Part shown: in pieces, positions 16,501 to 24,386 of the stretch
How the letters are laid out: each line of letters begins with the position of its first letter
How positions within the stretch are numbered: position 1 is the stretch's first letter
From: Nakamurella lactea DSM 19367
GTDB lineage: Bacteria; Actinomycetota; Actinomycetes; Mycobacteriales; Nakamurellaceae
DNA length: 64,000 nucleotides
Assembly (NCBI RefSeq): GCF_000426645.1
Contig: NZ_AUFT01000007.1
Coordinates: forward strand, 1-64,000
Reading direction: 5' to 3'
The notes under the pieces: model-generated
Told to the model about the DNA's origin: nothing
The model's input: only the letters and a program-made list of their open reading frames with translations
The model's database searches: none
Made by a program: the position numbers and the translations under genes

Positions 16501-16651
16501 CCGCGGCGGCCGGCAGGGCGAGTCCCAGCAAGGTCAGGGCGGCCGCCGTGACAACGGCCAGTACGGCCGACACGATGCGCCGAGCCCATCTGGGCTGACG
16601 TCTCAACGTCTGGTGGCGCGACGACGTCAGTTGTACCCCGGCCTGATGCAT
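13529..16651 (-). CDS. Sortase-anchored right-handed beta-helix surface protein
   Basis: A 1040-aa surface protein. ATG 16651 (MHQAGVQLTSS) follows GAGGGG; a longer frame to 16714 lacks such a site. A long-n-region signal peptide (RRIVSAVLAVVTAAALTLLG...AAAAG) leads into NTWYVDQATG and about 650 residues of beta-helix repeats built on ITGN/TITG/DNT turns (pectin-lyase fold). A putative Ig-like He_PIG domain follows (DSLPDGTVGVDYAGTLKATGG ... GLTLDPATGEISGTPTA), then a Thr-rich wall-spanning linker. The end is DLANTGVDV, a hydrophobic helix and RTRRVRG: a class E sortase LAxTG sorting signal. Its role is probably adhesion or polysaccharide binding, with the catalytic status unclear. Confidence 0.85.
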   Translation of the reverse strand: MHQAGVQLTSSRHQTLRRQPRWARRIVSAVLAVVTAAALTLLGLALPAAAAGNTWYVDQATGIGGSGCGQAPPTACTTVSEALQQAADGDTILIAPGDYIETLVVSKSVALQGTSRTGVVIQAEETDDTSTVTIGDASPVTVTVSTMTIHSDLFGHPAVLAKSASDVTLSDVTVTQRPDDRADPAQGVLVDGGSTATITDSTITGNAGGYGVGASNGSTATLDNTTVKGNAGSGVQVGALAGDPGQPSTVTITNSDITENAIGVSVIAGTATITGGTLADNKGPGLTVAGDGTADVTGTSITGNYLGLGGTFNGGIVVQDGVVTATGVTISGNSSGAMIGSGSLSLTDSVVKDNGNPDRDPDTTNGVGIGGLAGVSIGSDGPTPVEVTLKNTEVSGNKAAGVMLLDAQAQISASTINGNSIAGILAQGRGGDTGLPPATLALSGSTIADNGHDAAPGSSAGGMGLTIDHSSAVVTDTDVTGNALGISMGEAGTATITGGSVSGNSNGGISLPGPGRTVDLTGTSITGNGLSPAAGTPFAAAITLGGGSITGKGLTIAGNANGVFSLGGNVSLADSVVRDNIAGAFSPFAGIGILVGIFSGPLDTPATVLKVVRSEISGNTSGVMLLPGSETQISDSTIANNSAVGIAAGVASGQDFSPASIVLTGSTVADNDDGTSTNPEAPSGGLSIDNGATVLLGGSIIKNADGSTACTFPDSTGVLNDGGYNIVSDDSCKLDASTSQSSTDPVLEGLGNNGGSSRTMLPATAGPAAGFIPVGTMPAGTGAASQSLCADGSTDQRGIPRPQGEECSAGAAEVTQVPPLVIVTDSLPDGTVGVDYAGTLKATGGNGPPYSWGIKAGDSLPAGLTLDPATGEISGTPTASDDITFTVRVSDEAPAAGLRGRTAFAAAAAAAPATKQFTITIDAAPVTTSTTTTTSATTPTGTTTPTATTSAATPPMTTTATTATTPSTATSTPTDPTAATPTNSSSSNEAGPVASDPGTDLANTGVDVLPGLTAGSLAVLLGIGLMLIARTRRVRGTHRV

Positions 16652-16806
16652 CGATGTGCCCCTCGCGCCCGACAGAAAATGATCATGAGGGACGTTACGC
16701 GACCAACCAGACATCCGCGCACGGGAGTATCAATCGGGCGAATGTTGCAGGCCATCGCGAACTGGAGCCGGCATCGATGGTGACGAAGCCGCAGCGCCGA
16801 CCGCTG

Positions 16807-17109
16807 CTACTCATCCGGCTGCCAAAGGGCCCGCCGGACGTCGACGATTCCGTGTCGAATCGGGGTGCCTTCGATCAGCCAGTGCGGTTGGGCGTCGAAC
16901 ATCAGGTAGGGCGGCAACGTTCCGTCGGCACGCACGACCCGCCACCAGGCAACCTCCGGACCGTGCCTGGCCATCACGCCGGCCACTCCGCGCGGACCAC
17001 CCCGGCCCAGATAGTCGGCGATCGCGCCGAACGTCATCACCCGCCCGGCCGGAATGCTGTCGACGACCTCGATCACCAGGTCGCTCAGTTCCTCGGGGCG
17101 ATCGCTCAT
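16807..17109 (-). CDS. MGMT/alkyltransferase-like protein
   Basis: A 100-aa protein of the O6-methylguanine methyltransferase C-terminal fold. It has the winged-helix RVMTFGAIADYLGRGGPRGVAGVM and ends like the family, but the active-site PCHR motif is replaced by AWWRVVRADG, with no acceptor cysteine. Such alkyltransferase-like proteins bind damaged guanines and hand them to excision repair rather than reversing the lesion. Its start overlaps the stop of the upstream small gene by ATGA, indicating coupled translation. Confidence 0.85.
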   Translation of the reverse strand: MSDRPEELSDLVIEVVDSIPAGRVMTFGAIADYLGRGGPRGVAGVMARHGPEVAWWRVVRADGTLPPYLMFDAQPHWLIEGTPIRHGIVDVRRALWQPDE

Positions 17110-17399
17110 TCGACGGCCGCGGGGGTCCGAGTCTTCGACCTCGCCGAGACCAGGGCCGACGGGTGCGCATGGAAGTCACTGGGCCCGTGTATCGAGCCGT
17201 CCTCGGTCACTGGTCGGCCCGCTCGGGGACCAGCCCTCGGAGCCGGCGGCGCCAAGTCGAAGGCACGTTCCGCCCGGCGCTGTGCCATCGACCAGATCCC
17301 TCGCTCGGCGAGAGCTTCCAGGGTCGTCATCATCCAGACGCTAGCCGGGTATCCCCGTCGTGCGGCCCGTAGTGCAGTCCATGGGAGGCGCTCTCGCAT
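17106..17399 (-). CDS. Hypothetical protein upstream of the ATL gene
   Basis: A 97-aa frame, Arg/Ala/Pro-rich, with a helical part SVWMMTTLEALAERGIWSM. Its support is the ATGA overlap with the next gene. Composition is poor for a globular protein, and an internal ATG at residue 23 or 24 would give a shorter product. No family recognised. Confidence 0.35.
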   Translation of the reverse strand: MRERLPWTALRAARRGYPASVWMMTTLEALAERGIWSMAQRRAERAFDLAPPAPRAGPRAGRPVTEDGSIHGPSDFHAHPSALVSARSKTRTPAAVE

Positions 17400-17488
17400 C
17401 GCCGATCGTTCGCTGTGGCGCAGCAGCCAGAACCGTCAGTCCCGGAACTGGCCCGCTGGAACCATCGACATGAAGATGCGCTGACCGA

Positions 17489-17863
17489 CTACGGCAGGCC
17501 GACGAAGCTGATCACCGCTACGGCGATGCAGATGACGAGCATGCCGATGGCGTTGACGAACAGGTTGCGTCCGAAGTCCTTTGCCCGGATGTGCATCGCG
17601 ATCGCGATGAGGAAGTAGGCGATCAGGGCGAACGTTGCCGCCGTGCCCAGGTAGGAAATCCAGATGCCGGCGATCAGCGCCGCACCCGCGAGGAACTTGA
17701 CCGGCGAAACCACCCACCAGAACTCGCGCGGCCAGCCGACGTCCCGGAAACACGCAGCGATGAACGGGACCGGGCGCAGGCACAAGATCCCGTCACCGAT
17801 GCTGATGACGGCCAGCACGACCACGGGCCAGATCGGCGCGGGCAACGAAGCGACTGCAATCAT
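17489..17863 (-). CDS. DoxX-like four-helix membrane protein
   Basis: A 124-aa integral membrane protein with four predicted helices (WPVVVLAVISIGDGILCL; PVKFLAGAALIAGIWI; ATFALIAYFLIAIAM; LFVNAIGMLVICIAV). The pattern and the amphipathic HIRAKDFGRNLFVNA loop fit the DoxX-like family, whose members are associated with redox or thiol stress. ATG 17863 is chosen; longer in-frame starts would run through the TetR operator. It is divergent from a TetR gene, with a palindrome 12 bp before its start, so it is likely repressed by that regulator. Confidence 0.75.
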   Translation of the reverse strand: MIAVASLPAPIWPVVVLAVISIGDGILCLRPVPFIAACFRDVGWPREFWWVVSPVKFLAGAALIAGIWISYLGTAATFALIAYFLIAIAMHIRAKDFGRNLFVNAIGMLVICIAVAVISFVGLP

Positions 17864-17874
17864 GTCGGCCACCG

Positions 17875-17891
17875 TACCATACGGTATGGTA
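17875..17891. promoter_or_regulatory. TetR-type operator between doxX-like and tetR genes
   Basis: TACCATAC-G-GTATGGTA is a perfect 17-bp palindrome, 11 bp upstream of the DoxX-like start and about 100 bp upstream of the TetR start. Size and symmetry fit a TetR dimer site. Confidence 0.65.
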
Positions 17892-17994
17892 TGGCGATGA
17901 CGGAAACCGTGAGCGCGCGTCCTGGGCCGGAATCCGCCGCCGGGCAGGACACTCGTCAGGATGGACACGTGAGTCCTGCAGCGGTGAGGAGTGA

Positions 17995-18564
17995 GTGGGT
18001 GTGACGACCAGGGACGAGTGGGTCGACGAAGGCTTGGAAGTGCTCGGCTCTCATGGCTTGCCAGGAGTGCGCATCGACCGAATTGCCGGCCGGCTGGGCG
18101 TGAGCAAAGGTTCGTTCCACCATCACTTCCAGGGCATTGCCGACTACCGCCGGGCGCTGTTGGCCCGCTATGAGCAGCAGGTCACCCAGCCGTTGACCGA
18201 CACCTCCGAAACCGCCGGTGAGCAGACGCTGCGTCGGCTGGCCGATCAGTTGGCCGACCTGTACAACCCACGGATCGAGACCGCGATGCGCGCCTGGGCA
18301 CTGCATGACGAAGACGCGCGGACGATCATCGCCCGGGTGGATGCGGCCCGGCTGAGTGCCCTGACCATGGCGTGGACCGACATTGTGGATGACCCCGAGA
18401 CCGCTGGGACCGCAGCGCTCATCCCACATCTGGTGGCGATCGGCGCCGCCGCCGCGGTGCCGCCGCTGGACCTCGCCGCACTGGACCGGGTCTACCGGAT
18501 GCTGGTCGACCAGATCCCGGCGGTCGCGGCAGCTGCGAGGACCCCGAATCGCCCGGAGGCGTGA
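17995..18564 (+). CDS. TetR family transcriptional regulator
   Basis: A 189-aa TetR-family repressor with helix-turn-helix VRIDRIAGRLGVSKGSFHHHFQ (about residues 25-46) and a helical ligand-binding domain. The start is GTG 17995 or GTG 18001 (VTTRDEW); neither has a strong ribosome site beyond GTGAGGAG upstream. It faces the DoxX-like gene across the palindrome and converges on the aldo/keto reductase at 18618. The ligand is unknown. Confidence 0.88.
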   Translation: MGVTTRDEWVDEGLEVLGSHGLPGVRIDRIAGRLGVSKGSFHHHFQGIADYRRALLARYEQQVTQPLTDTSETAGEQTLRRLADQLADLYNPRIETAMRAWALHDEDARTIIARVDAARLSALTMAWTDIVDDPETAGTAALIPHLVAIGAAAAVPPLDLAALDRVYRMLVDQIPAVAAAARTPNRPEA

Positions 18565-18617
18565 CGCAACAGGCTGTCCCGCCGAAGTGAACGTCCTCGT
18601 CCGCCGCCTACCGCTGG

Positions 18618-19505
18618 TCAGGCCTCGGGGATCTCGCGTCCGAAGGCTTCGAGCGTGATGGCCCCAGGTTCGGGGCCGCCGCGGACGCCTTTGTCCAGCG
18701 CGTCCAGTGCGTCGAGTTGGGCGTCGGTGAGGTTGAAGTCGAAGACGTCGAAGTTCTCGGCGATCCGAGCGGGCTTCGTCGATTTGGGAATCACCGAGCG
18801 GCCGCGCTGAAGGTGCCAGCGCAGCATGACCTGTGCCGCCGTCTTGCCGTACCCGGCGCCGATCGCGGTGATGGTCTCGTCGTCGAACGTACTGCCGGCA
18901 TTTGCGTCGCCGCGGTAACTGGTGATCCCGCCGATCGGGGACCATGCCTGGGTGAGGATCCGATGTTCCGCGTCGGCGGCCTGCACCTCGGGTTGGGTGA
19001 AGTAGGGGTGCAGTTCGATCTGGTTGACCGCGGGCACGATCGAGGTGGCCTCGAGCAGGCGCTGTAGGTGTTCGGTCATGAAGTTGCTGACGCCGATCGC
19101 GCGGACCCGGCCGTCGTCGAGCAGCTTCTCCAGGGCTCGATAGGCGTTGATCGTGCGGTCGAAGGCAGTGGGTAGCGGCTGATGCAGGATGAGCAGATCG
19201 ATCTGCTCGACGCCGAGTTTGCCGGCGCTCTTGTCGAACGCATGCAGCGTCTGTTCGTACCCATAGTCGGAGATCCACACCTTCGTTTCGATGAACATCT
19301 CCGACCGGTCGATGCCGGAACGCCGGATCGCCTCACCGACCTCGCGCTCGTTCCCGTAGGCCGCCGCAGTGTCGACGTGCCGGTAGCCGGTGGCGATCGC
19401 AGCACCGACGGCATCTGCCGTCTCCTGCGGTGGGGTCTGAAAGACGCCGAGGCCGATCGCCGGGATCTCGACGCCGTTGTTCAGGGTGATCGTTGGTGTA
19501 GTCAT
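18618..19505 (-). CDS. Aldo/keto reductase
   Basis: A 295-aa NADPH-dependent TIM-barrel oxidoreductase of the bacterial 2,5-diketogluconate reductase (AKR5) type. Visible are GYRHVDTAAAYGNEREVG (catalytic D and Y), the lysine in IETKVWISDYG, LLILHQPLP (His), GVSNFMTEHLQ, NQIELHPYF and the cofactor motif VIPKSTKPARIAEN. It is the third gene after the HTH regulator and DUF2255 genes. The substrate is not predictable. Confidence 0.92.
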   Translation of the reverse strand: MTTPTITLNNGVEIPAIGLGVFQTPPQETADAVGAAIATGYRHVDTAAAYGNEREVGEAIRRSGIDRSEMFIETKVWISDYGYEQTLHAFDKSAGKLGVEQIDLLILHQPLPTAFDRTINAYRALEKLLDDGRVRAIGVSNFMTEHLQRLLEATSIVPAVNQIELHPYFTQPEVQAADAEHRILTQAWSPIGGITSYRGDANAGSTFDDETITAIGAGYGKTAAQVMLRWHLQRGRSVIPKSTKPARIAENFDVFDFNLTDAQLDALDALDKGVRGGPEPGAITLEAFGREIPEA

Positions 19506-19579
19506 GGGGTTCTCCGCATCTGGATGAGTCTGCGTGGGTAGTGCTGGTGGTGCGCGGGTCGGCCGGGTGACGTCCTCCG

Positions 19580-19951
19580 TCAGGCGGGTTCGACGGTGAG
19601 GGTCGCGGCCCGCGGGCCGTCCTCAAGCAGGTGTTCGACGATCGAGGCGTACCTGCCGTACTTGCTGCGGTACAACGCGTCCGCCCGTTCCCGGTCGTCC
19701 TCGTCCGCCGAGGTGAACCTGATCTCGTGGGTGACGCCGCCGGCGATCAGCTGACCGGTCCCGGTGCCGAGCGCGCTCCGGAACCATCCCGCGGTGGGAC
19801 CATTGGTGGACCGGACGTAGACCCGGTCGTCGTCACCGACGATCCAGATGATCCGTGGCCGGCGAAGGCTTCCGTCCCGGCGGCGGGTGACGATCTGCAC
19901 CTCGTCCGGCGACGTGACCGCCCGGGCCAGGGCGGGATTCCACGCGGTCAT
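19580..19951 (-). CDS. DUF2255 family protein
   Basis: A 123-aa protein of the DUF2255 family, which has a split-barrel, nitroreductase/FMN-binding-like layout: RPRIIWIVGDDDRVYVRSTNGPTAGWFRSAL followed by ADALYRSKYGRY (quoted in parts). Its ATG overlaps the regulator stop by 4 bp, so the two are co-translated. Function unknown; location beside reductases suggests a redox role. Confidence 0.8.
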   Translation of the reverse strand: MTAWNPALARAVTSPDEVQIVTRRRDGSLRRPRIIWIVGDDDRVYVRSTNGPTAGWFRSALGTGTGQLIAGGVTHEIRFTSADEDDRERADALYRSKYGRYASIVEHLLEDGPRAATLTVEPA

Positions 19952-20865
19952 GCTTGCTCCCTTTCGGAGTCGGCGCCAGCGTCAGACCCGGAAATGCCTA
20001 CCGGAGAACGGCTCTCGGCCTGATCGGTGGCAGCCCAGCTGCCGAGCATCGACAGCGCATCGGCGGTCGTTGTGCCCTGCGCCGCGGTGTAGACGAGCAT
20101 CGTCAGATCGGGGTGCGAGGGCAGTTCCATCGCCTCGAACTGCAGGTCGAGGGCTCCGACCACCGGATGGTGCAACTTCTTGCGCCCGGTGCGATGGAAA
20201 CGGACGTCGTGGGCTGCCCAGCGGGCCCGGAAGTCATCGCTGCGGGTGGACAGTTCCCCGATCAGCTCGACCAGCTGCGGATCGTGCGGATGCCGACCGG
20301 CCTCAGACCGCAGCATCGCGGCGATGTCGTCGGCCGCACGCTCCCAGTCGACGAAGAACTCGTGCGACGCGGGATCCAGATAGATGAACCTGGCGGTGTT
20401 CGCCGGCCTGCGCGGATCGGCCAGCAGCGGCGCATAGAGCGCCCGGGCCATCCGGTTCGAGGCCAGCATGTCGTGCCGCGCGTTGCGCACCCAGGCGGGC
20501 ACCCCGACCATCGCGTCCAGCACCTGCTGGACGCTGTCCGTGACGCCGACCGGGGCGCTGCGGCGGCGGCGCACCGTCCCCGGGCCGGCCGCCCGCGCCA
20601 GGTCGTACAGGTGCTCGCGCTCGGCGTCGTCCAGCTGCAGTGCCCGCGCGACCCCCTCGAGCACGCTCTCGGAGGCGCCGGCCAGCGTGCCGCGTTCCAT
20701 CCGGACGTAGTAGTCCACGCTGACCCCGGCGAGCAGCGCCACCTCCTCGCGGCGCAGCCCCTTCACCCGCCGGTGACCGCCGTAGGCCGGCAGTCCCGCC
20801 TGCTCCGGGGTGATCCGGGCACGGCGAGTGCTGAGGAACTCCTGAACCTGCTCCCGGTTGTCCAT
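19948..20865 (-). CDS. HTH regulator with MmyB-like ligand domain
   Basis: A 305-aa regulator: XRE-type helix-turn-helix with the hallmark RRVKGLRREEVALLAGVS and YYVRMERG (about residues 29-62), then the MmyB-like ligand-binding domain (PAWVRNARHDMLASNRMARALY, ARFIYLDP, ARWAAHDVRFHRTG). This class often controls adjacent short-chain or aldo/keto reductases. Start ATG 20865 (MDNREQVQEFL) is preferred over 20994, which has a poor leader. It diverges from the cupin operon and is coupled to DUF2255, so it probably controls both sides. Confidence 0.9.
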   Translation of the reverse strand: MDNREQVQEFLSTRRARITPEQAGLPAYGGHRRVKGLRREEVALLAGVSVDYYVRMERGTLAGASESVLEGVARALQLDDAEREHLYDLARAAGPGTVRRRRSAPVGVTDSVQQVLDAMVGVPAWVRNARHDMLASNRMARALYAPLLADPRRPANTARFIYLDPASHEFFVDWERAADDIAAMLRSEAGRHPHDPQLVELIGELSTRSDDFRARWAAHDVRFHRTGRKKLHHPVVGALDLQFEAMELPSHPDLTMLVYTAAQGTTTADALSMLGSWAATDQAESRSPVGISGSDAGADSEREQA

Positions 20866-21011
20866 GTGCTCCACGTTATGCACTCCGGCGCCGTCGTAGG
20901 GCGTACTGGCGTTACCTGGAAGAGCAGACCCTCCCCGGGGCGGGTCGCGAAGGCTTGACTGGTTCAGGTAAGCGACTCGACTCCGCCTGGCCACTTCGTT
21001 CTAGGAGAGAC

Positions 21012-21425
21012 ATGAACAAGAACGCCACCGCTCCGACGGTGAAGACTCCGGCGAAGAACTTCACCGGCGACGTCTGGATGAACCCGGTCTTCGGCGGCGA
21101 CGGTGCCTCCCGGCTGACCGTCGGGCTGGTCCGCTTCACCCCGGGCGCTCGTACCAACTGGCACCGTCACGCCAACGGGCAGCTGCTCGTGTGCACCGAC
21201 GGCGTCGGGCTGGTCGGCACCCGGGACGGGCACACCGTAGTGCTGCGCGCCGGAGAGAGCGTATGGACTCCGGCCGGTGAGGAGCACTTCCACGGCGGTA
21301 CCGCCGACAACATGATGTGCCACTTCGCGATCCTGGACGCCGCCGGCGAGGGCGAAGCCACCACCTGGCTCGAACCGGTCACCGACCAGCAGTACACCGC
21401 GGCCCACACAGCTGCGCAGGTCTGA
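21012..21425 (+). CDS. Cupin domain protein
   Basis: A 137-aa single-domain cupin. Motif 1 is GARTNWHRHANGQLLVCTDGVG and motif 2 is PAGEEHFHGGTADNMMCH, giving the His ligands for a metal. ATG 21012 follows CTAGGAGAGAC. It is the first gene of a five-gene run (cupin, CMD, ADH, AKR, flavodoxin). Small cupins next to CMD-domain proteins are common in actinobacteria and may isomerise or detoxify reactive carbonyls; the specific reaction is unknown. Confidence 0.88.
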   Translation: MNKNATAPTVKTPAKNFTGDVWMNPVFGGDGASRLTVGLVRFTPGARTNWHRHANGQLLVCTDGVGLVGTRDGHTVVLRAGESVWTPAGEEHFHGGTADNMMCHFAILDAAGEGEATTWLEPVTDQQYTAAHTAAQV

Positions 21426-21428
21426 CCC

Positions 21429-22199
21429 ATGACGAGCAGCGATGCCGCGAAGGCGCACCACGACCAACTGTTCGGCGAACGGGATTCGACGCTGTCCGAG
21501 ACGGATCCTGAGTTCATCGACTACTTCGACAACTTCGCCTTCGACGAGGTCCTCGCCGACGCCGCGGACCTGGACGACACGGTCGATCTGCGCACCCGTG
21601 TGCTGGTCCAGCTGGCCGCTGTCCTCGCGGCCGGCGGGCTGGCCGAGTTCCGGGTGCTGGCCGCCGCCGGACTCGCGAACGCCGGAGTCAGCCCGGTCGA
21701 GCTCAAGGAGCTCGTCTACCAGGCTGTGCCCTATGTCGGCCTGGCGCGGGTGTTCGATTACCTGCACGCCGCGAACGACGTCCTGGGTCCCGCCGGCGTC
21801 CGGTTACCGCTTCCCGGGCAGGCCACCAGTACTCCCGGAACCCGGCAGGAGCGCGGCAAACAGGTCCAGGGACGCATCGTGGGCGCCGGTCGCGTCGAGC
21901 AGATGCACGCCGACGCCCCGCAGGACTGCAAACACTTCCAGCGCTACCTGACCGGCAACTGCTTCGGCGACACGGTCGCCCGCGACGGGCTCGAGCTTGC
22001 CACCCGGGAGCTGCTCACTTTCGCGATGCTCGCCGCTCTCGGCGGAGCCGACGCCCAACTACGCGGACACGTCAACGGAAACCTGAACGTCGGCAACGGT
22101 CGCAACCGGCTGCTGGCGGTGCTGACGCTGCTCGTGCCCTTCATCGGCTATCCCCGCACCCTCAACGCCCTCGCCGCCGTCAACGACCTCACCAACTGA
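21429..22199 (+). CDS. Carboxymuconolactone decarboxylase family protein, two-domain
   Basis: A 256-aa protein with two CMD domains (about 35-115 and 150-250): LRTRVLVQLAAVLAAGGLAEF ... VSPVELKELVYQAVPYVGLARVFD and LATRELLTFAMLAALGGADAQLRGH. It lacks the CxxC of AhpD peroxidase partners, so it is the decarboxylase/isomerase-like type. It starts 3 nt after the cupin stop, indicating tight coupling. Length is about twice the single-domain form. Reaction unknown. Confidence 0.88.
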   Translation: MTSSDAAKAHHDQLFGERDSTLSETDPEFIDYFDNFAFDEVLADAADLDDTVDLRTRVLVQLAAVLAAGGLAEFRVLAAAGLANAGVSPVELKELVYQAVPYVGLARVFDYLHAANDVLGPAGVRLPLPGQATSTPGTRQERGKQVQGRIVGAGRVEQMHADAPQDCKHFQRYLTGNCFGDTVARDGLELATRELLTFAMLAALGGADAQLRGHVNGNLNVGNGRNRLLAVLTLLVPFIGYPRTLNALAAVNDLTN

Positions 22200-22239
22200 C
22201 GGCCAACGCCCGACAGAACCGTCAACAGAAGGAATTCCC

Positions 22240-23289
22240 ATGCGCGCCACCTTCATCTATGCCGCCGGCGACATCCGAGTCACCGACGCACCCGACCCCG
22301 AGATCGTCGAACCTACGGACGCCCTGGTCCAGGTCACCCGCGCCTGCGTCTGCGGCAGCGACCTCCATCAGTACCACTCCCCGCTCGAAACACCCGGTGG
22401 TAGGTCCATCGGCCACGAGCTCATCGGTGTCGTCACCGAGGTCGGTGCGGAGGTGACGACCCTGACGAAGGGGGACTTCGTCATCGCCCCGTTCGCCATT
22501 TCCTGTGGCGTGTGCGAATTCTGCCGCGCCGGACTGCAGACCGCCTGCGCCAACGGCGGCTTCTGGAATGACGCCCGACTGGGCACCGCCGGCTGCCAGG
22601 CGGAAGCCGCCCGGGTGCCACTGGCGGACGGCACCCTGGTCAAGGTGCCCGGCATCGACCCGGCGAGCGCCGACGAAAGTCTGCTCGCCTCGCTGCTGAC
22701 CCTGTCCGACGTCTACGGCACCGGATGGCACGCCGCCCACACTGCGGGCGTCGTCGCCGGCGACACGGTGGCGGTCATCGGCGACGGCGCGGTCGGATTG
22801 CTGGCAGTACTGTCGGCCAAGCAACTCGGCGCCGAACGCATCATTCTGATGGGCCGACACGAGAGCCGCACCGATCTCGGCCGCGAGTTCGGGGCTACCG
22901 ATGTGGTCGCCGAACGTGGTCGGGACGGCATCGACACCGTCCTGGAGCTCACCAAGGGCGGCGCCGGCAAGGTGCTGGAGGCCGTCGGCCTTCTGCCCGC
23001 CTACGAACAGGCCGTCGGCATCGTCCGACCAGGCGGTGCCATTGCCCGGGTCGGGGTCCCGCAGTACGACAACGGTCCGATCGGTTGGTCGTTCTTCAGC
23101 AAGAACACCACCCTCACCGGCGGCCCGGCACCGGCGCGGGCCTACCTCGAACAACTATTGCCGGCCGTCCTCGACGGCACCGTCAACCCCGGCAAGGTCT
23201 TCGATCGCACCATCTCGCTGGAGGACACTCCGCAGGGCTATGCCGCGATGGACGCCCGCGAGGCCCTCAAGGTGATGATCAGGCCGTAG
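22240..23289 (+). CDS. Zinc-dependent alcohol dehydrogenase family protein
   Basis: A 349-aa MDR-type dehydrogenase. Catalytic zinc ligands are in CVCGSDLHQY and GHELIGVV; structural zinc cysteines are in CGVCEFCRAGLQTAC. The Rossmann motif is VAVIGDGAVGLLAVLSAK, followed by GRHESR, which favours NADP. It is the third gene of the cupin operon, with ribosome site AGAAGGAAT. It oxidises or reduces an unidentified alcohol or aldehyde. Confidence 0.92.
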   Translation: MRATFIYAAGDIRVTDAPDPEIVEPTDALVQVTRACVCGSDLHQYHSPLETPGGRSIGHELIGVVTEVGAEVTTLTKGDFVIAPFAISCGVCEFCRAGLQTACANGGFWNDARLGTAGCQAEAARVPLADGTLVKVPGIDPASADESLLASLLTLSDVYGTGWHAAHTAGVVAGDTVAVIGDGAVGLLAVLSAKQLGAERIILMGRHESRTDLGREFGATDVVAERGRDGIDTVLELTKGGAGKVLEAVGLLPAYEQAVGIVRPGGAIARVGVPQYDNGPIGWSFFSKNTTLTGGPAPARAYLEQLLPAVLDGTVNPGKVFDRTISLEDTPQGYAAMDAREALKVMIRP

Positions 23290-23363
23290 CGAAGCTCGCG
23301 GAGCCGTCCCGAGGCCGGCCACGCCGAGCCGCTCACTGACAAAGTCGAAAGGTTGGATTGACC

Positions 23364-24386
23364 ATGCAGAACCGAATCCTCGGACGTACGGGCGTCTCCG
23401 TCAGCCCATTGTGCCTGGGCACCATGATGTTCGGCCCGTGGGGCAACGCCGACGAGGACGACTCGATCCGGATCATCCACCGGGCGCTGGATGCCGGCGT
23501 CAACTTCGTCGACACCGCGGACGTCTACTCCGCCGGGGAATCCGAGCGGATCGTCGGCAAGGCTCTCGCCGGGCGCCGTGACGACGTCGTCCTGGCCACC
23601 AAATTCTTCATGCCGATGGGTGACGAGCCGAACCACCGCGGCGGCTCGCGCCGCTGGATCATGCAGTCGGTCGAGAATTCGCTGCGGCGGTTGGGAACGG
23701 ACTACATCGACCTCTACCAGGTCCACCGGCCCAGCCAGGACACCGACGTCGAAGAAACCCTTGGCGCCCTTACCGATCTCGTGCGACAGGGCAAGGTCCG
23801 CTACCTCGGGTCCTCGTCCTATGCCGCCAGCCAGATCGTCGAAGCGCAATGGGCGGCCCGCGACCGCCGCTCGGAGCGGTTCGTCACCGAGCAGCCGCCG
23901 TACTCCATCCTGGTGCGCGGCATCGAAGCAGACGTGCTGCCCACCGCCCACCGGCACGGCATGGGCACTCTCACCTACAGCCCACTCGGCGGCGGCTGGC
24001 TCTCCGGCCGGTGGCGCAAAGGCAATGCGGCAACACCGACCTCGGCGGCCCGACCGAAGGCGCGCTTCGACATGACCACCGAAGCCAACCAACGCAAACT
24101 CGACATCGTCGAAAGCCTGGCAGAGTTGGCCGAGCAGGCGGGCATGACGCTCATCGACCTGGCCATCGCGTTCGTCATCAACCATCCGGCCGTCACCTCC
24201 GCCATCATCGGACCCCGCACGATGGAGCAACTCGAATCGCAACTCTCCGGCGCCGAGGTGACCCTGAGCGCCGACATCCTGGACCGAATCGACGAACTCG
24301 TACCGCCTGGCGTCACCATCAACCCGGACGACAACAGCTACGGCGAGGCCGAACTTGCCCCGGCCGCCCGGCGCCGAAGCCAATGA
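23364..24386 (+). CDS. Aldo/keto reductase (YajO/Gpr-like)
   Basis: A 340-aa aldo/keto reductase with FVDTADVYSAGESERIVGKAL (catalytic D, Y), VLATKFFMPMG (Lys), LYQVHRPSQDTDVEETLGAL (His) and GVT-type C-terminal cofactor loop AIIGPRTMEQLESQL. ATG 23364 is used; TTG 23358 is less likely. Its TGA overlaps the flavodoxin ATG. This is the second AKR of the divergon, from a different subfamily than the gene at 18618. Confidence 0.92.
   Translation: MQNRILGRTGVSVSPLCLGTMMFGPWGNADEDDSIRIIHRALDAGVNFVDTADVYSAGESERIVGKALAGRRDDVVLATKFFMPMGDEPNHRGGSRRWIMQSVENSLRRLGTDYIDLYQVHRPSQDTDVEETLGALTDLVRQGKVRYLGSSSYAASQIVEAQWAARDRRSERFVTEQPPYSILVRGIEADVLPTAHRHGMGTLTYSPLGGGWLSGRWRKGNAATPTSAARPKARFDMTTEANQRKLDIVESLAELAEQAGMTLIDLAIAFVINHPAVTSAIIGPRTMEQLESQLSGAEVTLSADILDRIDELVPPGVTINPDDNSYGEAELAPAARRRSQ

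Noticed and set aside
23849..24382. Upstream extension of the flavodoxin frame
   Set aside because: The frame lies within the aldo/keto reductase gene in another phase; the Tat lipoprotein signal starts at ATG 24383.
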